Below, piece after piece: positions 22,716 to 36,081 of a stretch of DNA of 64,000 nt. The position numbers and the translations under genes are program-made. The number at the start of each line of letters is the position of its first letter. Position 1 is the stretch's first letter. This DNA is from Syngnathus acus. Its lineage: Eukaryota; Chordata; Actinopteri; Syngnathiformes; Syngnathidae. Below the pieces are notes generated by a model. It did not search any database. It was not told where the DNA came from and worked only from the letters and a program-made list of their open reading frames with translations. The DNA is taken from assembly GCF_901709675.1 (NCBI RefSeq), contig NC_051097.1:5582039-5646038 (forward strand). The letters run 5' to 3'.

Positions 22716-22764
22716 AATTACTCGTATGAGTAATTCCCAACAGAAACAATTAGTGAATTGTTTC
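22716..22764. promoter_or_regulatory. Paired dyad motifs, homeodomain-like and SOX-like
   Basis: Two perfect inverted repeats lie 7 bases apart. The first has 8-bp arms AATTACTC/GAGTAATT around GTAT (22716-22735). The second has 9-bp arms GAAACAATT/AATTGTTTC around AGTG (22743-22764). The second contains two opposed ACAAT cores, the arrangement bound by SOX dimers; the first contains opposed TAATT/AATTA homeodomain cores. Binding is inferred from motif form only. Confidence 0.45.
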
Positions 22765-23779
22765 ACAACTAAAGTTGAGTCATTGTTTATATCAATGAAG
22801 CTTTTTCAATGTCATCTTTAACGATGGCCCGTGAGCTATAGCATTAGCCTTTCAGTCAGCCTGCTGACCTGAATACTAGAAAATCCAAAATCCCAGAGAC
22901 TGTGTCAGGATCTAACCAGCTTTTCATGTGCAACGAGTCAACCAGGGAAGAGCTCCACATTAGCCACAATGGCCCTGAGCAAGCAGGGGATCCATTGTTA
23001 CAGAGTCATGTTACAGCCGCGCCCTGCTCTCTTGGCATTTCAACACTGTTTTCGAACAAGTGGCCTCCAAATGGCAGTATTCTTGACATGGGTATTACGG
23101 AAGGGGGAGGGCATCTGCCAGGAGCCAATGCTGTGCCACACCAAGTTTAATGGGGGCGAAAGTACATCTGCTTTTATCTAGTCAGTTGGAGCTCTGACAG
23201 GCGATGACTGAGCTGCTCAGATCCTCCCCTGAGCTGAGCTTCAAGGGCAGCCATTTTAAGAGCTGACTAGGTGTTCAGCCAGCAGTACAACATGGACCCA
23301 CGGACCTGATCCTCTTCCTCGACGGAAAAAAAAAAAAAAAGAGAAGGGCTGAGCGCCCTGTCACGGAGGAACTGCTGACAGAAATCTCTTTGCCAGATGT
23401 ACAACACAAGCTCAGCAGAAATCATCTCACACTTTCACCAGCATGCCCGCCTCTCGTTTCTCAGGACATTATCTGTCACATCAGGGGATTTTCAGAGTTA
23501 CCGGGGTTTGCGCTCTTGAGCAGAGTTGCAGCGAACCTTTGTGGAAAAAGATGGAGAAGTGCAGCCTCTCCTCTGCTTCCATTTGTTTTGTAGAAGCCGC
23601 CAACGACATTCCACAAGGGGGTCTAAAAATGCAAGGCATGTTTGAACTTCTTTATCTGGGAGTTCTGCAGGCCCTCAGGAGAGCACGGGAAGGGGCAACA
23701 AGGGCCTGAAGGGGAAGGGTGGGAGGAGCAGGGAGCGTGACGGAGCAACCTGGAAGACCTTTTGGTTGAGAGCAGCACA

Positions 23780-23990
23780 GGACAAAGCCATCAGACTGGG
23801 CTCCCCAGATTCCAAAGTCTACAGACATTTGTTAATCACCAACCGGTCTCGCTGCATCAGCGAGCTCTGCCAGTAGTCACACCCTCCACTCTGCAGCTGC
23901 ATTGCCTGAAAGAGGGCCTTTGAGTACACCAGCATTAAGCTGATTAGATGTGCTAAGGGTTCGTCCTCAACTGCTGGCTGTTGGTACTAT
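23780..23990. promoter_or_regulatory. Candidate conserved non-coding block in znf462 intron 1
   Basis: A GC-balanced, complex, non-repetitive stretch in AT-rich surroundings. It has a CAGCTG E-box within CTCTGCAGCTGCATT (about 23890-23904) and TTAAT/ATTAG cores. Composition and position suggest an enhancer; conservation itself cannot be seen from one sequence. Confidence 0.25.
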
Positions 23991-24269
23991 CTCGTGTTGT
24001 CAAGAAGGAAAAAAATATGAAGTTACAGTGTGGGGACTGATAACTACAACCCTTAACTGCCCAATTATCAGAGTCAATAAGGAACATGAATAAAGCCTTC
24101 TTCAGAAAATGCACAATAACAACTAGAATTGCATATTAGCCGATCTGCTAACTGCAAAAAGTAAAATATAAACAAATAAAAACATTTGTTAATCAGTTTC
24201 ACAGGAGTTAGCAAGCTAATTTCCACTACGTCTGTGAGTCTGGAAGCAAATAAGACCAGCAGGGTCATT

Positions 24270-24541
24270 ATGTCGTGGACTCTTGTAGTTATTTTTTCAG
24301 TTTTGGACCTTGCCCTTTGTCATCTTCGACGTTTCACCTACAGTGTGGAATGTTGTTTACTTCCCATCTTTCATGTTTTACCTCCGCACCTGTATCTCAT
24401 GAGTCCAGATACAATTCCTGACCTTTGACTAGTCAATTGGAACAGCTCTCATTCTGTGTCCAAATCAGTGTATATATAATCCACAAATCTCCTCTGTATG
24501 ACGTTACCATAAAATAAACATTTAAAAAAAAAAAAAAAAAA
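24270..24541 (+). repeat. Retroposon-like 3' end with AATAAA and poly(A) tail
   Basis: The segment ends with AATAAA (24513-24518) five bases before an uninterrupted A-run at 24524-24541, the hallmark of a retroposed transcript. The 5' limit and source family are not recognised, and no target-site duplication was identified. Confidence 0.4.
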
Positions 24542-26409
24542 GACTAGATCTGTTGTCGGTGTTGAGTACTGCAAATGATCTACCCTCAACTGCAACTATA
24601 CCTGACAACCGAAGGCGTTAAGTGAAATATTCCATGCTTTCATTCAAAAACCACACAAAGATGTAAGGGTTATTCTTTATCTGTTAAACAGCATACTAGC
24701 ATCATAGTACTCCTGAAGCGAGGGAGATAAATAAACTCTGTGACATCATACAAAGGAGTCAAAGAGATAAATAGAAACAGTACAATTGAATAAAAGGAAA
24801 AAAGTTTCAAAACACAACAAACACTTGGTTTCATTAAAGGTAACTTTATTACGTTTATTGTATTTCCATCATCATTATAAGTGAATTTAATTATTTTTTG
24901 CTCGGTTTGTTATTGTTAACTGACGGTAAGGTTCTATGAAAAAAAAAGCAACTTTCCACATCCCTTTTGATTAAAACTGCTCCTAAGCACTCCTACTATT
25001 AGTGCTACTGATACTATACTACAAGATGTACTACTACTACTTTTACTATTAAGTACTACTTAGTACAACTACTACGGTGTATTACTGCCAATTGTACCAC
25101 TAGGTAATAGTTATATTTGCATTATATAGTAATTATAAATTTAAATTATAATTATAATTCAATTAAAATTATATTAAAATTATTAATACACCAATTCAGG
25201 CCCACTTTGATAAAGCGAGAAGCTCAATGGAGAGAACGTCATCTAACTGCAGGAACAACAGGGAACATTACATCAACACCAAGCGCTCAAGACCATGCAG
25301 GCTCAAGATGGCTAGCGCTCATATCCTGTGACGTTACAGGCCTCCGAAGAGCTCAGTGTATCACATGTTGAAGCACATAACACCGACTCTAATACACAAA
25401 ACAGGAAGATGGTTTGGGATTCGACGCAGATGTTCCGCACCTGACTTTATTCGTTCAAAAACAACTGCCAAGAAAACGACAATTTGTCAATGTAATAAGC
25501 ATTTTTTCCCTCTGCATAAATGACATGTTTCTTTGATTGATTTGAATTGAAACAAACAATAAAAATAACAAAGGTTTGACAAAACGGCCTTTCTTTGGAT
25601 AGAGAAAATGTACCTGGGTCTCTTTTTTTTTTTAATATCACAAAACTCTGGCATTTCTTTATCCACTATTATGTTACTTCTGGCCCACTGACAAGAGGCA
25701 TACCTGACCAACTTGCTGATCTTGTCACTCTTTGAATGCCAAGACGCTTCCTGGATGCACATGAAAGTCAAGTACCAAAAACATAACAATAGCTTTACAT
25801 ACCTAGCTAGCACGTCAGTTCAGAGTTTGCTTTTTATCAGTTGCCGTGTTGTGGATAACAACAATTGTTTAAAAAGAAAAAAAGGGGGGGGGGGCTTGTC
25901 TGACCTGACCGACCTTCATATTCCAATAGGCCTTACTTGCAAACATGATAAAAGCCACAACCATGACGCGTGGTGAGTGGAGAGGGTGAGGTCACAAACG
26001 ATATGCTAACTTGTCATTCAAAATGTTTAGGATCTTTACAAATGTATGTTAAAAAGATAAAAATAGATTCTGTGGATCCTGGTGATGGGTTTTCTTTCAC
26101 AAGGAGGCTCTCTTAGCCCATGTTGACAGTAAACAAAAGACTTCATGGAACGAAGACGGCTTGAGATAAGGGTAAAGTACTATGTGAAGAGCGAAGCTTT
26201 GTTTTTATTTTTGAATTAATGGTCGGTAGGAACCAAACCACGACTGCTGTGAGGTCCCCATTGTCTTTGTAGAAATTACTTTGAGCATTTATAGAGGATT
26301 TTCAGAAATTCTTAGCATTTGAAGAGAGGCTAACCCAGAGGATGTGTTCTCATTTGAAATCTTGCAAACTTACATTTGACTACGGTGCATTTCTTGGATC
26401 AGTTCTTGC

Positions 26410-26480
26410 CAACTAGTGTGCCGTGAGAGATTATCATGGGTGCCGCAGGAAATAATTCAATTTCAACTTCAATTAATTTG
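26410..26480. repeat. hAT-like repeat fragment (GTGTGCCGTGAGAGATTAT type)
   Basis: AGTGTGCCGTGAGAGATTAT followed by GGGTGCCGCAGGAAATAATT resembles, from recollection, a common vertebrate hAT-derived non-autonomous repeat built on two related GTGCCG half-units. Only a fragment is present. Confidence 0.35.
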
Positions 26481-29400
26481 ACCACAAATTACACAAACAC
26501 ATCATAAATATACTGTAATCGATTCATCATAATTATAACTTTATTGTCAAATGTTAACCCCACCGAGGAAGTCATGCTCTTTGAATCACTTTTTGATCAA
26601 TTCTGGCCACACTGACACAAATGCATTCTGCAAACACTGCTAGCTTAGTTACCTTACCCACAGCAGCACTACAAAAAGAGCCACTTCAAAAGAAAAACCT
26701 TTTGTAACTACACTCAATTCCCAAAACAACACAGCTCTTCAATCTGACAAAGGCATGTTGGGTCACTCTCGCCTTGATGAGCATATCACTTTTAATCGGT
26801 GACATTTCAGTACTTGTGATAAGACAAAAGAGTGAGCTCGCTCACTGTGCTCTCCATCTGAGCAAAGAACAGAGGTTCCTTAAATGATGCGATCACATGA
26901 TGCAGCTCATTTGAGGAAGTCTTAATACACCAGAGATGAGACATTGATTTCCATCGGACGATCAATGAACTCCTGCGCCTTCTCAGACGAGATATGGAAC
27001 CAGTCCATCATGTTCAGCCATGAGCGTTTTTGTCAAAAAAAAAAATCTGTCATATACTGGAATCCAATGAACAAAATGTGAGACAAATACACAGCATTAC
27101 AGCGCTACTTTAAAACTGTTCAAAATTAAAACTCACAATAATCAAGTCAAAACATCCAATGACCAGATGATCAGCTACTTCTTGCATTAATTCTACAAAT
27201 CAATTTTCTTTTCCTTGACATGACAACCATAAATCAAAAAATGGCCCGTTCTGCTATCCTAGTCATGTTTATCAAAACGTCTGTCACTTGTCATCAAGCA
27301 CAAGTATGAGACAATTCCTTTTTACACTGGTATGACAGCTAAGAATGTTTCAAATGCATAACGGCGTAGGTGCTTACCCAACCCGGCCAATTCCGCATAA
27401 GCGCACGTCCTTTACTTAAAACACTGCCTGTACAATTGATTAGTCATTATTTCCTACGATAAATAAAAATAAATCACATTCCAAGTCCACATTAGAAACG
27501 GGCAATGGATTGATTACATTTCCATGAGCGACTAATTACGATAAATCGGTTCTCATTTTAATACATATTTTTACTGGAATGCAGCACTCTTATAGTTCTG
27601 AATTCTAATTTTGACACCAGCGTTATAATAATGCTGCCCAGAGGGTGGTGACTATGCTGGATGTAGCCTAATGTGATTATCCAACCATTAATCCCCCAAT
27701 ATAGCACACGTTTAACCATCAATTATTTAAAATGTCAACTATAAACATCTAATGTTAAATGCCAACAGTTGCATCACCAATGTATCAGAGGATATTAATT
27801 CGCATTATCAGTCGCTTAAATTGTGGCTACTTGATGAAAATGTATTAATCTGAGTCAGACAACTTCTTTTGTTACTCAGCAACAACAACAAAAAGTTTTT
27901 TGTGAGGACAAGCAAGCAAAACACTGAGTGTCTCAGGAGACAGTGGCAAATGGAAGTGCAGAGCTGCCTGGGCACTGCAATCCAGAGAGCTTTGCTGATC
28001 TGTCTGCAGCCTGACCTTCACTGGTGTCACATTCACAGGACACAAAAAAAAAAGGGAAGCACTGCAGCACGCCGCAGTAGGCCTCAAAGACCATCCTCCT
28101 CAAGGACCTCATTTACGACCACCGCTATTCAGTCAACTGGCAGAGAACCTGAACAGAGGTTTAGCATTTGAAACTTAAAATGTGACATTGCTAACAGCAT
28201 GTATGACGAAAAGTATTTTGCCAGAGGGGGATAGCAAAAGGAACGCCACTAGCAGCAAACCGCTAATCCCATATTTTATGTCCATGTTCTCCATACTGCA
28301 AGGTCAGACTGTCTCCATGTGACAGATGGCTACCTGACATCAGCCACCCATCCACACAGACCACTCAGTTCTTTTTTTTTTTTTTTTTATCTTTACTCGC
28401 AAGCCTTCTCAATTAACGATTCACCTAGGCCATGTTTGCTCTCCAAAGCCGCATGAAAGCTTGGTGGAGAAGCGGCCGTTGTGGTAACCTTGCTCCAAGG
28501 GTAGCCCTTCTGTTTTGCAAAGTGCTCAGCCTGCTGAAAAAAAACATAGCAGGGCTAAGACGGAGGGGGTGGGGGCGGTTGCACAGAGAATTAACTAGCA
28601 ACATTTGGCCTGTTTTGCACAAGATACCGACCAAGTAGATTAAGAGGAGCATTAATGACCATCTCCCTGTGGTTCTTTAAAGCAGCATGACATCTCCTAG
28701 TCTGACACCATGAGATGGTATTTTCAATGCACCTTCATTGCCTTTTGATGGCAACATTACCCCAGCTAAATGGGACGGCTACTCATCACGTCAGTTTGTG
28801 ATTTTATAATAAGGTAATAGCCTTGATGTGATGATAGAAAGTGGGTCACATTAGCAAAACAAAACACCATACGACAAAAGACGAATCTTTTTGAAATGTC
28901 AACCTCGATAGAAGATCTGGAGTGAAAAGAAATCAATCATCTTAGTCCCTAAAGTGGCAAAACATCCTATTGTTTTGATGCGTTGAGTTTTGTTCATAGT
29001 GGGGGGGGCTGAGACGTATTTGATTACCTTGATCGATTCTGGCAAGAATCTCTCTCTGCAATGTTCTCCTACGACCAAGAAACTAGTTGAGACTGAATCA
29101 ACAGTGCCTGAGCTGGTTACAGCCAAGAAGTGCTCGCCAAAGCTTTAAGCTTCAATCAATCAATTCCACACAACCGACAGAATACTTCAGCATTCATTAA
29201 CTGATTCAGACCAGAGCAAACTGTTGCTGTGATAATATGCGCCTCTATGATGTCAGTCTTCAGTCCCAATAGATCAAAGAACCTTTCTTCTTTTTGTTAA
29301 AACGATCGTGCGAAAAAACAATGAACATAGAGAGTCCAGTGGGTTTAAGAGGAGAGATAAGAGGAAGCAGACGTGCATGGCTGGAGTTGTCTGGAAGTCT

Positions 29401-32400
29401 GCTCAATCTTCCTTTGGTGTACAGTCAGTTCACTTGGCTGCTTCCTCATCTCTCTCTTGGGGCAGCCAGAATTATCTTCTGCATCATAGGCGAAGCCAGA
29501 GCCGACACTCCACACCGACGGCTCTATTTCACACTGCAGCCACGCTGCGGCCAAGGACACGCTGGAGTATCGGTGGCACGAACCGTCCACCATTTTGTGC
29601 TCCTTGAGGTCTTTGGCGAGCCCTTTTGAGAGCAGAGAGAAGAGTTGCCGCCTAGGCTTGCTATCTAGTTACACAGATGGAAATGTTTAAACTCTCCTGC
29701 CGGTTCCTCTGCAGACCGTCATAGCTGGCGGTCAGCGGAAGGAAAAGAAGATGGCCGCTGCTGAGAGAACATTGGAAACTAGCAGCTCTAATTTTGGAGA
29801 TTTGAATCACCCTGTCTGTCACACAAGTCTGCATGACACATGTCCACGTTTTCTGTGGACATCAAATACAGGTGAATTCACATTTAGAAAATCAGAGAAA
29901 CATAATCTGTTTTGTAGCTCATGATTCAACTTTCCATCTTAACACTTAACAAGTACAAATGGGTCGCGTGTTATCGTTGGCTTCTGAATCATGACTAGGA
30001 AGATGGCGGTTTCTAAACGTCTTTCATTCTTTTCCTCCATCTCACTATTTTGTGTCAACAGCACGAATATGGAATTGCGCCACTCATGAATTGCCTAGAT
30101 TTGGAGGTAGTATCTGGAGTGACGGGTGAGGCGCCGGCTGTGTGGAAGAAAAACAGCAGAGCACTGGCAACGGGGTGTGATGTTCAACACTGTCCGTGGA
30201 AGCATCTAATCATCAGTGCAAAGCTGTGTTGTCGTGTGAATAAATAGACTGTATTGTTGCCAACGTCAAAAATCCGACTTGTGATACGATCTCTATTCCT
30301 GGCAAACTATCGGTTGAGACATTCTATGATTCCTATCCTATTCACCTTTCTGGTCCACGTGGTTTCTTGTGTAAACCTACAAATGATTTTGGAAAAAAAG
30401 TCAAACAGTGAGTGATTTCTCCACCCAGTAACATTCCACATTCATTGACATATTGATGACAACAATAGCTTGATACTTTAATTGATTGAACAAAACTAGT
30501 CATTCTTGTGAATAATAACCAAACCAGTTGCTGTAAATGTGACTCAGTCACCCTCGAGCGTACACATTCAACACAACACTTAAGTCTTAAACTCGTGTAG
30601 AATGTCCAAGGACAGGTTGTGGAGAGAAACCAGGAAGTGTTTTTCCACGAGGACAATCACGCCAGGAAACCTTTTGCATTCCACACAGCCATCTCCCTTA
30701 GGAAACCATTTCCTGACATAAATCAATTCAGCATTGGCATCTAATATCTCAAAATATACTTGGTAGTCCAACCATTAGGTATAATGTGACAACAAAGTAA
30801 AAGAAAAATCTTGTTGAGATGCACTAAAGGGTGGCCCTGAATGGACAAGTGCCAGTAAACACTGTCGGGCATACAAGGAAGTCAGCGTCGCAAACACTCG
30901 CGGGCACTTGGAGAGGTTTAGCAGCACGTCCGAGTGGAGTATTCCAGACACAGCCACGAACGAGAGTACGGAGGACGCGAGATGCAATTAGGAGAGCAAA
31001 AGTCCAAGCGGTTTGCTGCAGGAATGTTTGCGAGGGTGCTGGGAAAGCTTTAAAAAGCTAGCGCTAAGTTTAGAAGAGGTTCCTCCCCAGGATGGGACCT
31101 CTTGAGGTAACTCAACAAGTTAAAAGACGAGGGTGGGAAAGATGAGAGAGCTATCAATATTAACTTACCACCGAGACCTCCTTTCCAAACTCTTAAATAT
31201 TTAATCGTCCTTGGACAGCTCTGCTGCTTCCAGCCAGTGGATCCTTTCTACAAGACTGCTCCTGTTCCAGCTCAATGAAGGCCTTGTCCCGTGGCACCAC
31301 ACTGCCCAAGGAACGGGCGTCTCCAAAGAATTCAGGGTTTTTTTCTCTCTCTCGCTTTCCCTCCCCACCACAGGCAGCTTTGGGCTGACAGAGCTTGGGT
31401 TCACTGTCTTACTAGAAGAAGGACCGTAAATCCTGAATTTAGAGCAGGAAACCTGAGCGTGTCGACGGGCTTCATTTATCAGCCACAACACTCTTTCTCC
31501 ATCTCAACCAGAGATCTGGAATGCTCAGAGTGTTAATAAGCCTCCAGATAAAGACACTGAGCTCCTCTTTTTTTCTCCCCCACACAAGAGAGAAGGCAAC
31601 GTTCAGACTGTTGGTGTTCTGATGGAAAGTGGAGAAGAGGAACCAGTTTGGCGGTGGTGTAACGTGGCAACTGACAACAGAAACTGGAAAGACACCTCTC
31701 TTTAGCTCACGCACACACAAACACACACACTCCCACCACTTCCTTGTTGAAGTTTAACCCTGACATGAAGCTGCAGCAGAAACTGAAATCTGAAGCCAAG
31801 CATACATCAAACATTGCCATACCACCAAGATAAACAGAACATAAACGAATGACAAAGAACCCAGAGGTGTTGACCCGAAAGCTACCAACTTTCAGTGCCT
31901 ACATGGCTCTTATGTTTTCACAACGAGAAGGAAGCGAATGGCGTAACGAGAGCAGTAGTAGCAGCAGCAGTAGCAGAGAGGCCGGCCCGCATCTCATGAG
32001 CCGTGCATCACGCCAAGAAAGCATTCACTGGAGCATTTCAATTTGCTTTTGTCCCGAGCCTCCCTTCACTGCCCCAGGTGGAGAAGAATGGCCGAGTGCA
32101 ATGAAAGCCACCAGTAGAAAGACTGATGGGCTTTATAAACACACATGCGTACAAGACTTCAACAATTTGTTGCTGTTTAAGATCAATCTTTTCCATAAAA
32201 TTGTCAACCCAGACCAGGACAGAATATATTCTTTTTTCTTTTTTTTTTTTAATATGGCTTCTGAAAAATATTCACTGCCGTACAAGTGTAAAAATAAAAT
32301 TTGCAATAGATGTATTGTGCAAGAAGCGAGACGTGCATGTTTGGGAAAAGTCACTTTATCAGCGTTAGCGACACTTGCATATAAGCTACACTCAAAAAAT

Positions 32401-34493
32401 AAGGCAAGCAATTGATGTGTGAAAGGGCTAGCCAACCAGTGGCTTATCCAAACTAGCAACAGTCTTTTGGGTTTATTCAGTCTTACGCTTTAATCATATT
32501 AAAAGATAACAAAAAAGGAGCGCATAATGTTCTGGTTGTACGATAGTGTTTTGTCAGTTGCTTCCACTATTCATCAAGGAATGGCAATTCATTTTTATTT
32601 TAATCACAAAAGACAATTTCACTTACAGTACATTCAGACCGTGAAATCCCATTTTAGGCGCGAGGCTGTCATTGTTTGCCACAAATCATATAAATCATTG
32701 GCTTCATCGTGACATCGCACTACGCAAACAATCCCAACAGCAAGCTATCATAGTTTATACTCGTTGGTTAAAATTAAAAAAAGATTATCAAACAAGAATG
32801 ACTAAAGGACAGCCTGAGGCTAATCTACACCGTAAACTTGACGTTCTAAAATCAATTGTGCTGATTTTTTACTTTGACTTTTGATTTGAACGCATCAATT
32901 GTGGCCATGTGAATGTACACTGTGTACTTATTTCTTTTGTTAGCGTTTAGCAGTGGTAGGCTATATTAAATTATCTTACACAAATAGGCTACTTTCAGGA
33001 TTCGTCATTAGCAGTGGTGGCCCGCATTTTGTTTTGAGCAACAGGTTACATAATTCCACAAGTAATAAAACTGGCAAACATTAAATACTGAGATTTCCAA
33101 AATAAAACTATGTGAAAAAGTAACTACTCAGAACTAATATTTTCTTATTGGCTTAAATACTACACTGGATAAGAATTATGTAATGATCATATACATTTTT
33201 CATATCGTGTCATGAATATTCAGGGACAGTGCTGGTTCTGGCAGGACCACCAGCACCCTTATAGGCTTAATCCAGGACAGTAGACCTTGACTATGTGTTG
33301 GCAATTATAAATGTGCCGTAACCGTTTGGCCTTAGAACTAATTGCTTTTTATTAAAATTCCTTTGAAATAGTTGTAACATTATCGGTTGTGGACTTTATT
33401 TTGAGACTCCAAACAAAGCCAAACACCAGAATGGCAAAAAGTGTTGAAAGTTAACAGGAGCTCCGAGTGAGTCCATTACACCACCCCAGAGTTGGAAGAG
33501 CAGCGGGCTCATCGACCAACACCGCAGCAGCCTGCCAGAGAAATGTGTCGAGCGCAGCAGATTCCTGCCAGGCTCCTCCTCGAGGAACCTGCCACGCCAG
33601 GGGAACAGAAGGAGCATCGCCACCATTTTGATTTGGATGGCTCTTCTTAGCTGTCGCAGCATACCGCGTGTCAAGCTCACACACACATGCAAACACACAC
33701 GCACACCCTGCTCGTCAGCAACATTGCACACTATAGTCACCGCTGCAGAACACCAACACACACACGCGCGCCTCTTGATAGGCTGAAGGCCTTTGGGGTA
33801 TTTTTCTGTGGAGTCATTTAAGTTGAATTGGCCGCAACATGAGGCACATCTTGAGAACTTCCTGACAGGGAATGTGCACCAATGCTTCACACATATTACC
33901 CACACGGGCACGGTCAAAACACCGCAACGGTCGGTCAACGTATGTGATCACCAGTCATGACTTGATTTGTCCATCAGTCATTATTGTCACAATCAAACCC
34001 TGCCGTGCGTGTGTGCGTGTCATTCACTTCCTCGTCTAAGTAAAGCCAGATCAAAACTATTCAATGTGGAGGACGTCGAGAAGCACATTCCTTATGCACA
34101 AGAACGTCCAAGGTTGTCCATTTTAACGCTCTTTATCAGCAATACAAGCATAACGTTGACATTGCTAACGATAACACGTAAAAGCAATAAAACAAATGAG
34201 TGATGACAGTCTAAAATCAGTGAACACTTCTGTTTGTCATCTTATTAATGCCTGAAAAAATAAATGTAATACTTCCAAGCCAGAAAACTGTTTTTTCTAT
34301 TAATAGAAATTGATCTGGCTGAGCCAATATGGTTCTATTGAAGTCGAACAAGTGGCAGTCATTTCTATCACGTGATAATTTGAGGTAGTAATGATAATTA
34401 TGAATTGATACATTTGGAAATGCAGTATTCAAAAATTAAAATCTACAAGTTTTCAGACCTGATCTCAAGTTCTTGAGGTCATAAACTAGTAAT

Positions 34494-34959
34494 TGAGATT
34501 CAAAGACAACACTCACGCCTCTGCTGGCCACAAATGAGTAGTACACTCAATTGTGAGACAACTGCTTCAAGATACGATTCATCAACAACCAATAATTGGT
34601 AACTATCCCATGATGCCATCTGGGTGCACACCAAAATTTAGGATTTTGTGAAAACCGATTCAATAGTTTTTGCTGTTTTGTGTAATCCACATAAAACTTC
34701 TCATATTAAAAACTAAAATAAAAACTACCAATTTGCTTGCAACAACTTTTTTCCAGGTCATGGTAATGCATAAAGGTTGAATCAAAGTAGCTGGACTGAT
34801 GACTTGGGCAGTTATGCTAATAAAATAATGAAAATAGCAATGACAATGTCCCTAAACTCATATAGTGTAGTTGTTCATACTTCATACCACTAACTATGTT
34901 GAGATCAAACAAGAACATCAGTGCCTCTGCTGGCCACTGTTGAGTACTGCGCATCAATT
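34494..34959. repeat. Dispersed ~60-bp direct duplication with CTCF-like cores
   Basis: Segments 34494-34552 and 34900-34959 share TGAGAT, then GCCTCTGCTGGCCAC, then GAGTA and a CAATT end. The shared core reads GTGGCCAGCAGAGGC on the minus strand, one base short of the CTCF consensus. The intervening 350 bp is AT-rich and not obviously duplicated. Confidence 0.45.
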
Positions 34960-36081
34960 TCCCCTCAACTGATGTTCTTCTACACACAATTAATCTTAAT
35001 CGAGCAACAGTTCCCTGGTTAATGATCAATTGTTGATCATTATGCTCTGAACCATACTAGAAACACAGAAAAATATAATCTGATGGAACGCAATCCAGAG
35101 TAGTTTTTCGCTAAAATATGACTTCCTTAATGTAGCAAATAATAAGTACACGTGGAGTCAAATGTTATACACCGATCACAACTACATACATGTGATATAT
35201 ATCAAAGGAAAACTATAAGTTCCCATAGTCCGACTGAAGATGGCAGCCTGACTTCTGCTGCTGCTTCTTCTACTATGTCCTCGTCCATCTGTCTAGCCCT
35301 GCAGCTCCATGTCAAACACCACCTTTGTTCTGCACCCCCCCTCCCTCCCTTCCTCCACTCCCCACTCATCTGCCAGCCTCCATTTTATGCTTGGAGCTCC
35401 ACTGTAAAAAAAAAAAAAAAAACACTCACACGAGCACCTGACCCAAGACCAGTGACGGGCAGCCAGGAGACGCATCAACACAATGACAGCACATTTGCAA
35501 CACCATCATCCAGTCAAATCAGCAGGAGGAAGAGGAGGAGGATGGGGGTGGAAAAAATGGTCACCAGATTTAGGGAAGCGGGAGGGGGGGAACATATCCT
35601 GCTCATGCTGGACACTTGCATGGCAGCTCCTAATGGAGGACACAGGAGAGGACAACCATCCGTGCTTTGGCTTCTCCTCCCCGACTAACTCACTAATCCC
35701 TCCACCGTTTTTTTAGGAGGATGAGGATCATAAAATAAGCCTCACGTCTTAGCGATAACGTTTATTTCCTTGAATGAACTGACGGACACGAGCGCGAACG
35801 AACCGGGAAGCGAGGAGAAGACACTTGACTTTGGGCTGACATGGTGGCCGTTAAATAAAGAGGAGAAGAAGCCTCCCAGTGGAAGAGGAGGAAGAGGAAG
35901 GAAGGGGGTCAAGCTCTTTCCAGGTCACGCATGAGGCGAAAAGCTTTCCCATGATCCACCAATGGCGACGTTCTCGCAAGACCTTGAAAGCCCCAACCGA
36001 AGCGCCCCCTCCATGAAAGTGCTATCGCGTCGCTGCCGTTAAAGCGTGACAAAATAGAGCGAATAAACAGTCAAAACTCAC

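Larger units (their letters stand above)
21748..36081 (-). other. znf462: Predicted znf462 intron 1, 14.3 kb
   Basis: No protein-coding gene is recognised. Contents: dyad-symmetric motifs at 22716-22764; a GC-balanced, E-box-containing block at 23780-23990 that reads like conserved regulatory DNA; a poly(A)-tailed retroposon-like end at 24270-24541; TAC-rich low complexity at 25000-25090; a hAT-like fragment near 26410-26480; a T19-20 run near 28372-28390; and a 60-bp direct duplication at 34494-34552 and 34900-34959. The intron call depends on the predicted donor at 36080-36081. Confidence 0.5.

Noticed and set aside
31849-32415. 188-codon plus-strand open frame
   Set aside because: Serine run from an AGC/AGT repeat and no conserved motif; it lies in the predicted intron.
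33396-33938. 180-codon minus-strand open frame
   Set aside because: Composition is irregular with no domain, and it has no exon partners.
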